64,000 nucleotides of DNA. It comes from Halodurantibacterium daqingensis. GTDB lineage: Bacteria; Pseudomonadota; Alphaproteobacteria; Rhodobacterales; Rhodobacteraceae. The notes below the pieces were generated by a model, which saw only the letters and a list, made by a program, of their open reading frames with translations, did no database searches and was not told the DNA's origin. Both the position numbers and the translations under genes were made by a program. Shown in pieces: positions 43,079 to 51,887 of this stretch. The stretch is taken from NCBI RefSeq assembly GCF_042666235.1, contig NZ_JBHTFQ010000006.1, positions 124,001-188,000 on the forward strand, read 5' to 3'. Each line of letters begins with the position of its first letter. Position 1 is the stretch's first letter.

Positions 43079-44422
43079 TCACAACGATCTCATCTGTGGT
43101 CGTCGCCAGTGCTGGGCGGGCTGGATCATCAGCTCGTGCAGCGCCCAGACCAGCGCATCCACCCGGTCGGGGCTGCCGCGCCCTTCATAGCCGCGCGGGG
43201 TCATGCGGCACATCTGGTCCTCCAGCGCGCCAAGGCCCCGCAGGTGGTGCACCCGCCCCTGTTCGTAAAGCGCCGCCACCGGCTCGGCCCGGGCGGCCTT
43301 GCCCTTTGCCGCCCGTACCGCCCGATAGGGCACCAGCGGATCAACCTGCCGCACCACGCTTTCCACCAGATCGCCACCCTGATTGACCTCGGCCACCAGC
43401 CGTTCGGCGCCGTGGCGCTCCATCGCGGCAATCGCGGCGCGGGCCCATTCGGCGGGGCTTTTGCCGGTGACGCTCGCATCCTCAAGCACATAGGCCTTCC
43501 AGTCGGCGGGTGGGCCGTCGGTGACCACCCCGGCCACCACGATGCCGCATTCGTCCGACCCGTTGTGCCCCGTCACTGGCGGATCGACCGCCACGACCAC
43601 CCGCCCCAGCCGCGGCGCCCGATCCACCCGGCCGGCCTCAAGCCCCGCCGAGGTCCAGAGCGCACCTTCCGCATCCTCCAGCAGCTCCCCGTCCAGTTCC
43701 TGCCGGCCCAGCCGCGTTCCGGCATAGCGGTTCCGCACCTCCTCCAGGAAGCTCGCGGCCAGCCAGGCGCGGTTTGCCTCGGTCGCGGCATGGGTGCTCA
43801 CCGTGCTCGCATTGCCCAGCACCTGCTTCAGCACCGCAACGTTGCGCGGCGTCGTCGTCACCACCTGACGCGGATGCTCGCCCAGCCGCAGCGCGAACTG
43901 CAACATGTCCCAGACGTCTTCGCCGCGCTTCCATTTCGCCAGCTCGTCCACCCAGGCGGCATCGAACTGCGGCCCGCGAAGGTTTTCCGGCTCATGCGCC
44001 GAAAAGGCCTGTGCCACCGCGCCGTTGGGCCAGACCAGCCTGCGCCGCGTCGCCTCCCACACCGGTTTGCGGTCCGGTGGGGAACAGGCAAGGATGCCGC
44101 TGTCGCCAAAGATCATCACATCGCGCACCTGGTCGAAGGTCTCGCCCACCAGCGCCACCCGGCGCGACCGCCCCGGATCCAGCGGTCGTGGCCCTTCCAC
44201 CTCGGCCCGCACCCATTCGGCCCCGGCGCGCGTCTTGCCCGCGCCCCGCCCGCCCAGAATGACCCAGGTCTTCCAGTCCCCCTCGGGGGGCAGCTGATGC
44301 GGCTGTGCCCAGAATTCGAACAGCCACGGCAGCGCCATCAGCGCCCCGTCGCTCAGCCCGGCAATGAACTCATCCACCACCTCCGGCGCTGCGGAGGCGA
44401 GCCATCCTGCGCCCGATCTCAT
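43079..44422 (-). CDS. GTA gene 2, large terminase
   Basis: About 447 residues. The ATPase domain has Walker A GGRGAGKTRAGAEW and Walker B-like AAWVDELAKWKRGED. The nuclease domain has VVVAVDPPVTGHNGSDECG and GSPDRVDALVWALHEL. It drives host DNA into heads until full. The start is uncertain: ATG 44422 and 44455 both lie inside g1, so the genes overlap by 50-90 bases. No frameshift is seen and both enzymatic centres are complete. Confidence 0.93.
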   Translation of the reverse strand: MRSGAGWLASAAPEVVDEFIAGLSDGALMALPWLFEFWAQPHQLPPEGDWKTWVILGGRGAGKTRAGAEWVRAEVEGPRPLDPGRSRRVALVGETFDQVRDVMIFGDSGILACSPPDRKPVWEATRRRLVWPNGAVAQAFSAHEPENLRGPQFDAAWVDELAKWKRGEDVWDMLQFALRLGEHPRQVVTTTPRNVAVLKQVLGNASTVSTHAATEANRAWLAASFLEEVRNRYAGTRLGRQELDGELLEDAEGALWTSAGLEAGRVDRAPRLGRVVVAVDPPVTGHNGSDECGIVVAGVVTDGPPADWKAYVLEDASVTGKSPAEWARAAIAAMERHGAERLVAEVNQGGDLVESVVRQVDPLVPYRAVRAAKGKAARAEPVAALYEQGRVHHLRGLGALEDQMCRMTPRGYEGRGSPDRVDALVWALHELMIQPAQHWRRPQMRSL

Positions 44423-44699
44423 CGCGGGCCGACTGGAAGTCGAGCGCATAGTCATAGGCAATTCCGGCGTCCTGTCTGCGAAGCTGTTCAACTTTCTGCC
44501 TTTCCTGCATGGCTGTCTGAAGCGCCTTCTGGAACTCCTTGGCGTAAAGCTGCGCGTCACGCGCCGTCCTTGCATCGCCGTCCCTGGCTTCTTCGATGAC
44601 CAAGGCGAAAACCTCCGCCGCGGTCCGGTACAGCAAAAGGGCCTCCGAAAGCATTGCCTCGGAAGAGCCCGCCTCATTCACGGGAACCAGTACTGTCAT
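44370..44699 (-). CDS. GTA gene 1, small terminase
   Basis: A 109-residue helical, charged protein: MTVLVPVNEAGSSEAMLSEAL, ALQTAMQERQKVEQLRRQDAG and ALDFQSARDEIGRRMARLRS. Its position before the large terminase and its coiled character match GTA gp1, shown in R. capsulatus to act as the small terminase. Sequence-specific DNA recognition motifs are not evident, in keeping with random packaging. It is the first gene of the GTA run. The start has a weak ribosome binding site. Confidence 0.85.
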   Translation of the reverse strand: MTVLVPVNEAGSSEAMLSEALLLYRTAAEVFALVIEEARDGDARTARDAQLYAKEFQKALQTAMQERQKVEQLRRQDAGIAYDYALDFQSARDEIGRRMARLRSAGGGG

Positions 44700-44745
44700 G
44701 TGTTGTTAAACCCGCCTCTCATGCCTGCCCCGCACGAGCCGAAAT

Positions 44746-44778
44746 GAAAAAGCGGCGCCGGGTTTCCCCGTGCCGCTT
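44746..44778 (-). terminator. Intrinsic terminator between mltG and GTA g1
   Basis: On the minus strand: arms aagcggc / gccgctt (outer) with cccgg/ccggg-type inner pairing, then TTTTTC. It lies 79 bp after the mltG stop and 47 bp before g1. It may end mltG transcription, yet it also stands between a promoter-like element and g1. Confidence 0.75.
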
Positions 44779-44800
44779 GCCCACTTCTCCTAGCTTGCCA

Positions 44801-44814
44801 TGAGGTATACCTCA
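44801..44814. promoter_or_regulatory. Perfect 14-bp palindrome, putative operator over a -10 box
   Basis: tgaggtatacctca is a perfect 14-bp palindrome. It holds the -10 TATACC of the minus-strand promoter described next. Such symmetry over a -10 is typical of a dimeric HTH repressor site. Confidence 0.65.
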
Positions 44815-44832
44815 GAGCGTGCGCCGAGTCAA
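44804..44832 (-). promoter_or_regulatory. Near-consensus promoter facing GTA g1
   Basis: Minus strand: TTGACT (44832-44827), 17 nt, TATACC (44809-44804). The predicted start is near 44797, which is 19 bases before the terminator at 44778-44746. It therefore makes either a transcript of about 50 nt or an attenuated GTA leader. It is one of the best promoter matches seen in the window. Confidence 0.65.
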
Positions 44833-44856
44833 CAACAAACTTTCAGGTTGTATCCG

Positions 44857-46065
44857 CTACTCGGCCGCCTCGGTTTCCTCCACCACGGCTCCGGTCTGCG
44901 GATCGCTTTCGATCCCCCGCGCCGCGCGTTCGCGCTCGATCTCGCGCCAGCGGGCCACGGCTGCGTTATGCTCCTGCAAAGTCACGGAAAAAGCGTGCCC
45001 CCCGGTGCCGTCGGCCACGAAATAGACATAGGGCGTATCATCCGGGTTCAGCGCCGCCTCGATGCTCGCGCGGCCCGGATTGGCGATCGGCGTCGGCGGC
45101 AGGCCGTCGATCTGATAGGTGTTGTAGGGCGTGCGCGCATCCAGTTCGCTGCGCCGCAGACCCCGGCCCAGCGTGCCCTCGCCATTGGTGATTCCATAGA
45201 TCACCGTCGGGTCGGTCTGCAGCCGCATTCCCTGATTCAGCCGGTTGACAAAGACGCTGGCCACCTGCCGCCGTTCGTCCGCAACCCCGGTTTCCTTTTC
45301 GACGATCGAGGCGAGGATCAGCGCCTCCTCGGGGGTCGAAATCGGCAGCCCCTCGGCACGCGCCTCCCACAGATCGCTCAGGATGCGGGTCTGGCGCGCT
45401 TCCATCTCGGCCAGAAGCTGGCCCCGATCGGCGCCGCGGCGCACTTCATAGCTGTCGGGCGCCAGCCGCCCCTCGCCGGGAACGGCCGCAATCTCGCCCT
45501 GCAGGAACTCGGCCCGGCGCAGCGCATCCACCGCCTGCCAGCTCGTGGCCCCCTCGGCCAGCGTCACGCGGAACCGCGTGTCATCGGCCTGGGCCACGTC
45601 CAGATAACCGTCCGGCACCGGGTCGGTGGCCGGGTTGAACTTGATCGTCTCGACATAGCGCGCGGTTTCCGGGTCAAGCTCGCGCACCACCATCTCGGCC
45701 ACGACAACCCCGATGCGATAGTTGATCTCGGTGCCGCAGGTCGAGGCGCCGCCGCGCGTGATGACGTCCAGAACCTCTTCCATCGAGGCGTGGGGCGGCA
45801 CCAGATAGCTGCCGAACCGCAGGTCCGAGCGTTCGGCGTAACGGGCACCGATGCGGAAGATGGTGCCATTGCTCACCACACCCTGCTCCTGCAACTGCTC
45901 GGAAACGCGGGCCAGATTGGCCCCGCGCTCGATCCGGACGCAGGCCGATTGCTCCAGCGGCCCCGGAATCACGAACTGCCGCTGCCCCCAGGCCACAAGC
46001 CCGCCCAGCAGGAACAGCAGCACCACGAACAGCGTCAGGGCGTTGGATGCGATGTGGCGCCACAT
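44857..46065 (-). CDS. mltG: Endolytic transglycosylase MltG
   Basis: A 402-residue MltG/YceG. One N-terminal transmembrane helix (about residues 7-26) and a LysM-like N-domain precede the catalytic domain with Glu in LASIVEKETGVADERRQVAS and TDPTVIYG. It cuts nascent peptidoglycan strands at the inner membrane and may set strand length. Its start overlaps the fabF stop (TGATG), so the two are coupled. It lies directly upstream of the GTA run, the placement recalled for Rhodobacter species. Confidence 0.95.
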   Translation of the reverse strand: MWRHIASNALTLFVVLLFLLGGLVAWGQRQFVIPGPLEQSACVRIERGANLARVSEQLQEQGVVSNGTIFRIGARYAERSDLRFGSYLVPPHASMEEVLDVITRGGASTCGTEINYRIGVVVAEMVVRELDPETARYVETIKFNPATDPVPDGYLDVAQADDTRFRVTLAEGATSWQAVDALRRAEFLQGEIAAVPGEGRLAPDSYEVRRGADRGQLLAEMEARQTRILSDLWEARAEGLPISTPEEALILASIVEKETGVADERRQVASVFVNRLNQGMRLQTDPTVIYGITNGEGTLGRGLRRSELDARTPYNTYQIDGLPPTPIANPGRASIEAALNPDDTPYVYFVADGTGGHAFSVTLQEHNAAVARWREIERERAARGIESDPQTGAVVEETEAAE

Positions 46066-47327
46066 CAGCCCGTCACCCGGCCAAGAACCAGGCTGGCGTT
46101 GGTGCCGCCAAAGCCGAACGAGTTGGACAGCGCCACGTCGATCTTGCGCTGCCGCGCCGCATTGGGCGCCAGGTCAAGCTTCGGCTCCACGGCGGGATTG
46201 TCCAGGTTGATCGTCGGCGGCGCGATCTGGTCGCGGATCGCCAGCACGCAGAAGATCGCCTCCACCGCGCCGGCCGCCCCCAGAAGATGCCCGATCGACG
46301 ATTTGGTCGAGGACATGGTCGCCTTGGCCGCCGCATCCCCCATCAGCCGCTCCACCGCGCCCAGCTCGATCGTGTCGGCCATGGTCGAGGTGCCATGGGC
46401 ATTGATGTAATCCACCTGATCCGGGGTCACGCCCGCCCGTTTCAGCGCCGCCTGCATCGAGCGATAGCCGCCATCCCCATCCTCGGACGGGGCGGTGATG
46501 TGATAGGCGTCACCCGACAGGCCATAGCCCAGCACCTCGGCATAGATCCTGGCGCCGCGGGCCTTGGCATGTTCGTATTCCTCCAGCACCACGACGCCTG
46601 CGCCTTCACCCATCACGAAGCCGTCGCGGTCGGCGTCATAGGGCCGGCTGGCCTTGGTGGGATCCTCGGCGCGTTTGGTGGACAGCGCCTTGCAGGCATT
46701 GAAGCCCGCGATACCGATTTCCGAGATCGGGCTTTCCGCGCCGCCCGCCACCATGACATCCGCATCGCCGTGGGCGATCAGCCGCGCCGCGTCGCCAATC
46801 GCATGGGCGCCGGTCGAACAGGCCGTCACCACGGCATGGTTCGGCCCCTTGAAGCCGTAGCGGATGCTGACCTGACCCGAGATCAGGTTGATCAGCGCGC
46901 CCGGAATGAAGAACGGCGACACCCGCCGCGGCCCCTTCTCCTTGATCAGCAGCGCCGTTTCCGCGATGGTCGAAAGCCCGCCGATACCCGATCCCAGCAT
47001 CACGCCGGTGCGCAGGCGGCTTTCCTCGTCCTCGGGCATCCAGCCGGCATCCTCGACCGCCTGCTGCGCCGCGGCCATGCCGTAAAGGATGAAGTCATCG
47101 ACCTTGCGCTGCTCTTTCGGCTCCATCCAGTCATCGGGATTGAAGGTGCCATCCGACCCGTCGCCGCGCGGGATTTCGCAGGCATAGGTCGTGGCAAGAT
47201 GGCTTGCGTCAAAGCGGGTGATGGTGCGCGCGCCGCTCTGGCCGGCCAGCAGGCGCCGCCAGGTTTCCTCCACTCCGCAGGCCAGCGGCGTGACCATTCC
47301 CAAGCCAGTGACTACCACCCGACGCAT
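46065..47327 (-). CDS. fabF: Beta-ketoacyl-ACP synthase II
   Basis: A 420-residue FabF with the Cys-His-His triad in VTACSTGAHAIG, NAHGTSTMADTIE and SSIGHLLGAAGA. It condenses malonyl-ACP with acyl-ACP in fatty acid synthesis. It is the housekeeping-type copy, with the paralogue at 11336. ATG 47327 is preferred since gggag lies 6 bases upstream, while the ATG at 47333 abuts it. The usual acpP partner is not adjacent here. Confidence 0.96.
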   Translation of the reverse strand: MRRVVVTGLGMVTPLACGVEETWRRLLAGQSGARTITRFDASHLATTYACEIPRGDGSDGTFNPDDWMEPKEQRKVDDFILYGMAAAQQAVEDAGWMPEDEESRLRTGVMLGSGIGGLSTIAETALLIKEKGPRRVSPFFIPGALINLISGQVSIRYGFKGPNHAVVTACSTGAHAIGDAARLIAHGDADVMVAGGAESPISEIGIAGFNACKALSTKRAEDPTKASRPYDADRDGFVMGEGAGVVVLEEYEHAKARGARIYAEVLGYGLSGDAYHITAPSEDGDGGYRSMQAALKRAGVTPDQVDYINAHGTSTMADTIELGAVERLMGDAAAKATMSSTKSSIGHLLGAAGAVEAIFCVLAIRDQIAPPTINLDNPAVEPKLDLAPNAARQRKIDVALSNSFGFGGTNASLVLGRVTG

Positions 47328-47368
47328 CGGCATCTCCCAATTCCTGTGACCGGCGCTTGATACACGCC

Positions 47369-48304
47369 CTACCCCTGCCGCGCAATAACGCCCAGGGTGG
47401 CGGCGATCAACTGCGCGGCAACCAGCGCAGATTGTCCGTCGATGTCGCGTTCGGGCATGAACTCCACCAGGTCGAAGGCGGCGATGCGGGCCCGCGCCGC
47501 CACGCCGGCAATCAGATCCAGCGCCTGCCAATAGCTCAGCCCGCCCGCGGTGCGCCCGATCACCGCCGGCATGATCGCCGGATCAATCGCGTCGCAGTCG
47601 AAGCAGATGATGACCTCGGCGCCCTCGGGGATCAGATCCAGCGCCGCCTGAACCCCGCGCCGCGCCACCTCGGCCGCCGGAACGAACTGGACGCCCCAGT
47701 CGCAGGCATCGCGGTAGTCCTGCGCCCGGGCCGAGCCGATGCCCCGCTGCCCCACCTGGATGATCCGCTCCACATGGCCCATCTCGCTGGCCCGCCGCAT
47801 GGTCGAGGACAGGCCCAGCCGTTCGCCCTCTACCGCGTCGCGCCAGTCGATATGGGCGTCGATCTGCAGGATGGTATAGCGCCCGCGCCCGGCAAAGGCC
47901 TCGAGCATCGGGATCGGCAGGCTGTCGTCGCCGCCCAGAAGCAGCGGCACCACATCCTGATCCAGCAACTGCGCCACCGCATCGCGGACCAGCGCCCGGT
48001 TCTCCGCCCCGGCGCCATCCACCGTTGCCAGATCGCCGCAATCCACAGCCGCACCGTCATGAGGCAGGGTCGGCGCACCCAGGTCGAAGTTCATATGCGC
48101 AAGGTTCGCCGCATAGGCCGCGCCCCCGGCCCGGATCGCCGCCGGACCATTCGCGCAATAGGCCCCGACCGACGGATAAGAGGTTACCGCCCCCGCCCCC
48201 AGGATCGCCACCCGCGCGCCCCGCGCCGCCTCGATCCCGACGCGCGGCAGGCCCAGAAACCCCTCGGACGCCGCCGCCCCGAACATCTTCCCCAGATCCG
48301 CCAT
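47369..48304 (-). CDS. Arginase/agmatinase-family ureohydrolase
   Basis: A 311-residue ureohydrolase. Metal-site motifs: LLLGGDDSLPIP, LQIDAHIDWRD and CFDCDAIDPAIMP. In most arginases and agmatinases the first motif is GGDHS; here Asp replaces the metal-binding His, while the other ligands are intact. It probably hydrolyses a guanidino compound, but not necessarily agmatine. The start at MADLGKMFG follows gaagaggga. It lies 41 bp upstream of fabF and may be cotranscribed. Confidence 0.88.
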   Translation of the reverse strand: MADLGKMFGAAASEGFLGLPRVGIEAARGARVAILGAGAVTSYPSVGAYCANGPAAIRAGGAAYAANLAHMNFDLGAPTLPHDGAAVDCGDLATVDGAGAENRALVRDAVAQLLDQDVVPLLLGGDDSLPIPMLEAFAGRGRYTILQIDAHIDWRDAVEGERLGLSSTMRRASEMGHVERIIQVGQRGIGSARAQDYRDACDWGVQFVPAAEVARRGVQAALDLIPEGAEVIICFDCDAIDPAIMPAVIGRTAGGLSYWQALDLIAGVAARARIAAFDLVEFMPERDIDGQSALVAAQLIAATLGVIARQG

Positions 48305-48836
48305 CCCGATTCCCTCTTCCCAGATCCCTTCCGCGGCGCTTTCCGGCGGGGTCCTGCTGCCCCTCTGCCTCCGGACGCGAAGCACCTTGCCGGAACCCTC
48401 GCCACAAATCCCGCCAAGAGCAAGGGCTCTGGCAGGAAGCCGCGCCTCGGTTCGCCGCAGCCCGGCCGCTGCCCCTTCCGGCCACTCAGGCCGTCCCGCG
48501 CAGGCCAAGGCCGTCCCGCGCGGCGTCACAGGCCCGCCCTAGCCCCGCTCGGCGCCGTGGCCGCGTCGGAAAGCACGGGGCCGGTGCCCCTCGCCGCGCG
48601 GCAAAACAAACGTCGTGAAAAAGCACAAAAAAATCACCGGCCTGATCTGCATCAAGGCACGGGGTCGCGGCATCTGATGTTGTCGGCAACAGACCAGCGC
48701 ACCCCGATCCCCCGCGCAAAAGCCGACCGAAGACTGCCGCCCGAACGACAAAGCTGACGATCCTGCCCGACCACCCCGCCCGATCCATGCCATCCGCTGC
48801 CCGCACATCCTGCCCCTTCCCCTGCCCGAGGACCGA
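48305..48836. other. Divergent spacer with a candidate FNR-type site
   Basis: 530 bp between the ureohydrolase gene and nsrR. The middle (48600-48720) is AT-richer than the rest. No protein gene is supported. The FNR-like site is listed separately. Confidence 0.45.
48642..48655 (+). promoter_or_regulatory. FNR/Dnr-type binding site upstream of nsrR
   Basis: ctgat-ctgc-atcaa matches the TTGAT-N4-ATCAA consensus in 9 of 10 defined positions. It lies about 180 bp upstream of the nsrR-like gene. Oxygen or nitric oxide control of this regulator is plausible. Confidence 0.6.
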
Positions 48837-49313
48837 ATGCGCCTGACGACCCGCACCAATCTTGCCATGCGCACGCTGATGTTCTGCGCCATCAATCCCG
48901 ACCGCAGCGTTCGCAAACAGGATGTCGCCGAGGCCTGCAACGCGTCGGAAAACCATCTTGCCCAGGTGGTGAACCAGTTGGCGCAGCTTGGTTTCCTGAC
49001 CACCCAGCGCGGCCGCAACGGCGGGATCGCGCTTGGCCTGCCTCCTGACCGGATCAACGTCGGCACGCTGTTTCGTGCCTTCGAATCGGGCCTGCCCTTC
49101 GCGGAATGTTTCGGCGCCGACGAAAACCGCTGTCCGCTTGCGCCAGCCTGCCGACTGCGCGATGCGCTCGGCGCCGCGCTCGAGGCCTTCTACGGCGCGC
49201 TGGACAGCATCACCCTTGCCGATCTGGTGGACAGCAACGACCCGCTCACCGCGATCCTGACGCTGGACAAGCCCGCCTGCACCAGCCGCCCGGCCTGCCG
49301 CGCGGCCTGCTGA
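48837..49313 (+). CDS. nsrR: Rrf2 family regulator, NsrR-like
   Basis: A 158-residue Rrf2 regulator. The winged helix includes AEACNASENHLAQVVNQLAQ and GFLTTQRGRNGGI. Three cluster cysteines at residues 91, 99 and 105 (ECFGADENRCPLAPACRL) match NsrR, whose Fe-S cluster reacts with nitric oxide. Extra Cys residues end the protein (ACTSRPACRAAC, compressed). It likely represses nitric oxide detoxification genes. The start follows gagga. The FNR-type site upstream supports a redox or NO circuit. Confidence 0.87.
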   Translation: MRLTTRTNLAMRTLMFCAINPDRSVRKQDVAEACNASENHLAQVVNQLAQLGFLTTQRGRNGGIALGLPPDRINVGTLFRAFESGLPFAECFGADENRCPLAPACRLRDALGAALEAFYGALDSITLADLVDSNDPLTAILTLDKPACTSRPACRAAC

Positions 49314-49657
49314 TCCCGGGGCGGCTTCGGGCACGACACCTTGCCCGAAGCGGGCCGGCCCGTGCCGCGGCATCTCGTCCCGGGCCCTCACCCTCGGCCA
49401 GAGCCGCCTGCACGGCGCCCCATCAGCGGCCCGGGGCAGCCAGGCCCAGCGCGGCCGGGCCCCGGATCCGCGCGCCCCGCGTCAGGGCTGCCCAGCCTGG
49501 CCTCGATCGGCGCGCCAGAAGGCTCCCTTTCGGTGCCGCCCGGGCACCGACAGGGCCGGTCCGCAGCTTCGGCAGCCCGCCGCCACGAAGAAACCGCCAC
49601 CCCGCAGCCCGCCTGTTCCCCGGGGGCACGAACCCCGGAGGCGGCAGGCGGCGCACC
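49314..49657. other. GC-rich spacer, no gene seen
   Basis: About 340 bp between the convergent nsrR-like and ABC exporter genes. Frames on both strands are low-complexity and overlapping. No clear terminator with a T-run was seen. Confidence 0.4.
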
Positions 49658-51484
49658 TCAGACGCGTTCCGGGTCGCTCACCTCGGTGGCCTGGCGCATC
49701 CACATCGCGGCATAGCGCCCACCCCGCGCCAGCAGCGCCTCATGCCCGCCCTGTTCGACGATCCGGCCATCCTCAAGCACCACGATCAGATCGGCATCCA
49801 CCACGGTGGACAGACGATGCGCGATGGTGATGACCGTGCGGCCTTCGCCCATGGCGCGCAGGCTGTCCTGGATGTCATGTTCGGTCTGGCTGTCCAGCGC
49901 GCTGGTCGCTTCGTCCAGCAGCAGGATCGGCGGATCCTTGAGCAAGGTGCGCGCGATGCCCACGCGCTGCTTTTCCCCGCCCGAAAGCTTGAGCCCGCGT
50001 TCCCCCACCGCTGTGTCATACCCTTCGGGAAGGGAACGGATGAAGTCATGGATGCGGGCCGCCCGGGCCGCGGCGATGATCTCATCCTCGGTCGCGCCAT
50101 CACGGCCATAGGCAATGTTGTAGCGGATCGTGTCGTTGAACAGCACCGTGTCCTGCGGCACCACGCCGATGGCGGCATGCAGGCTGTCCTGGGTCACATC
50201 GCGCAGATCCTGCCCGTCGATACGCAGCGCACCCCCGGTCACGTCGTAGAACCGGAACAGCAGCCGCCCGATGGTGGATTTCCCCGCCCCCGAAGGCCCC
50301 ACGATCGCCACGCGCTGCCCGGCACCCACCGTCAGGTCCAGGCCCTTCAGGATCGGCCGCGCCGCGTCATAGCCGAATTCCACCGCGTCAAAGCGCACCT
50401 CGCCGCCGGTCACGCGCAGGGGTCTTGCGCCGGGACGGTCGGTCACCTCGGGCGGCTGGTCCAGCAGGGTGAACATCTCGCCCATGTCCACCAGCGCCTG
50501 ACGGATTTCGCGATAGACGGTGCCCAGAAAGTTCAGCGGCATCGTGATCTGGATCATGTAGGCGTTGACCATCACGAAATCGCCCACCGTCAGATCGCCG
50601 CGCTGCACCCCCATCGCCGCCATGACCATCACCACCACCAGCCCGCCGGTGATCAGCAGGGCCTGCCCGAAGTTCAGGAAGGCCAGCGACAGGTTGGTGC
50701 GCACCGCCGCTTCCTCGTATCCCGCCATGGCCGCGTCATAGCGCGCCGCCTCGCGGGCTTCGGCGTTGAAATAGCGCACTGTCTCGAAGTTCAGCAGGCT
50801 GTCGATCGCCTTCTGGTTCGCGTCGGTGTCGGAATCGTTCATCGCCTTGCGGATCCTGACCCGCCATTCCGTCACCCGCAGCGTGAACCAGACATAAAGC
50901 GCGATCGTCGCCACCACGGTGGCCAGATACCAGATGTCGAACAACCAGAAGAAGATCACCCCGATCATCGCCAGTTCCAGCACCAGCGGCCCGATCGAGA
51001 ACAGAAGGAAGCGCAGCAGGAAATCGACCCCCTTGACCCCGCGCTCGATGATCCGCGACAGGCCGCCCGTCTTGCGGGTGATGTGATAGCGCATCGAAAG
51101 GCGGTGGATATGGCCGAAGGTCTCCAGCGCGATTCGGCGCAGCGCGCGCTGGCCGACGCGCACGAAGATCACATCCCGCAACTGCTGGAAGCCCACGTTC
51201 ATCAGCCGCGCCAGGCCATAGGCCAGCGTCAGCCCCACCGCGCCCGCGGCCAGCATCCATGCCTCGCCCTCGCCGGCCAGCGCATCGACGGCCGCCTTGA
51301 AGAACAGCGGGGTAATGACCGCGACCAGCTTGGCCAGAACCAGCGCCGCCATGGCCCCCAGGATGCGCCGCCGCGCCCAGCCGTCGCCCCGCGGCCACAG
51401 ATAGGGCGCAACCCGCACCAGCACGCGGCGGGCGCTGTGGCGGCTGTCGGATGACGATGGGTCTGCGGTGCTGGCGCGGCGCAT
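49658..51484 (-). CDS. ABC exporter, ATM1/HMT1 type
   Basis: A 608-residue half-transporter. Six transmembrane helices span about residues 40-330. The nucleotide-binding domain has Walker A GPSGAGKSTIG, Q-loop VPQDTVLFND, signature LSGGEKQRVGIA, Walker B ILLLDEATSALD and the H-loop IAHRLSTV. The helix pattern with RYHITRKTGGLSRIIERG is characteristic of ATM1/HMT1 exporters of glutathione-linked sulfur or metal species. The start at MRRASTAD has gggaga upstream. It is probably tied to Fe-S or heavy-metal balance. Confidence 0.92.
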   Translation of the reverse strand: MRRASTADPSSSDSRHSARRVLVRVAPYLWPRGDGWARRRILGAMAALVLAKLVAVITPLFFKAAVDALAGEGEAWMLAAGAVGLTLAYGLARLMNVGFQQLRDVIFVRVGQRALRRIALETFGHIHRLSMRYHITRKTGGLSRIIERGVKGVDFLLRFLLFSIGPLVLELAMIGVIFFWLFDIWYLATVVATIALYVWFTLRVTEWRVRIRKAMNDSDTDANQKAIDSLLNFETVRYFNAEAREAARYDAAMAGYEEAAVRTNLSLAFLNFGQALLITGGLVVVMVMAAMGVQRGDLTVGDFVMVNAYMIQITMPLNFLGTVYREIRQALVDMGEMFTLLDQPPEVTDRPGARPLRVTGGEVRFDAVEFGYDAARPILKGLDLTVGAGQRVAIVGPSGAGKSTIGRLLFRFYDVTGGALRIDGQDLRDVTQDSLHAAIGVVPQDTVLFNDTIRYNIAYGRDGATEDEIIAAARAARIHDFIRSLPEGYDTAVGERGLKLSGGEKQRVGIARTLLKDPPILLLDEATSALDSQTEHDIQDSLRAMGEGRTVITIAHRLSTVVDADLIVVLEDGRIVEQGGHEALLARGGRYAAMWMRQATEVSDPERV

Positions 51485-51680
51485 CAGGTTCTCCCGGGTA
51501 AAGGCCGTGACCCTAATCGCGGGCCGCAGCTTTGACCAGCGCAGCAAGATGCTTGCGCAACGGCGCCGGGCGCGCTACCGATTGTTCAACCCAAGGGGTA
51601 TGCGCCCGGGTCACGACCACCGTGACGGTAGCCCGGCGCCGCAGACCTGCCCCCGGGCAGACGGTCATTTCGAGGTTGAC

Positions 51681-51836
51681 ATGGCATTACCGAGTTTCAC
51701 GGGACTAACTGCGCACCAGATTTCACGCCTGCAGAAAGTCGTCATCCGGCGCGAGCCACCCCCCCGGCCCGAAGCCGACCAGACACAGCCCGAAACGCGA
51801 GATACGCCGGCCGGTTCAGGCACGATTGGCAGATAA
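51681..51836 (+). CDS. Possible small protein, 51 aa
   Basis: A 51-codon frame, MALPSFTGLTAHQISRLQKV then a Pro/Glu/Arg/Thr-rich tail, with cgagg upstream. Its base use is less GC-skewed than the surroundings. It has no recognised family. It is the only coding-like piece in the 1.3 kb between the exporter and 52848. Support is limited to composition and the start context. Confidence 0.3.
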   Translation: MALPSFTGLTAHQISRLQKVVIRREPPPRPEADQTQPETRDTPAGSGTIGR

Positions 51837-51887
51837 TCGCTCATGCTGCAGGGTTTTGCTGGTCAGAGCCCCGCGTCGCTGCTATTT

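Noticed and set aside
30203..44699. Ordinary prophage
   Set aside because: No integrase, repressor, replication genes or attachment repeats; short tape measure and canonical g1-g15 order between mltG and cysE match a gene transfer agent.
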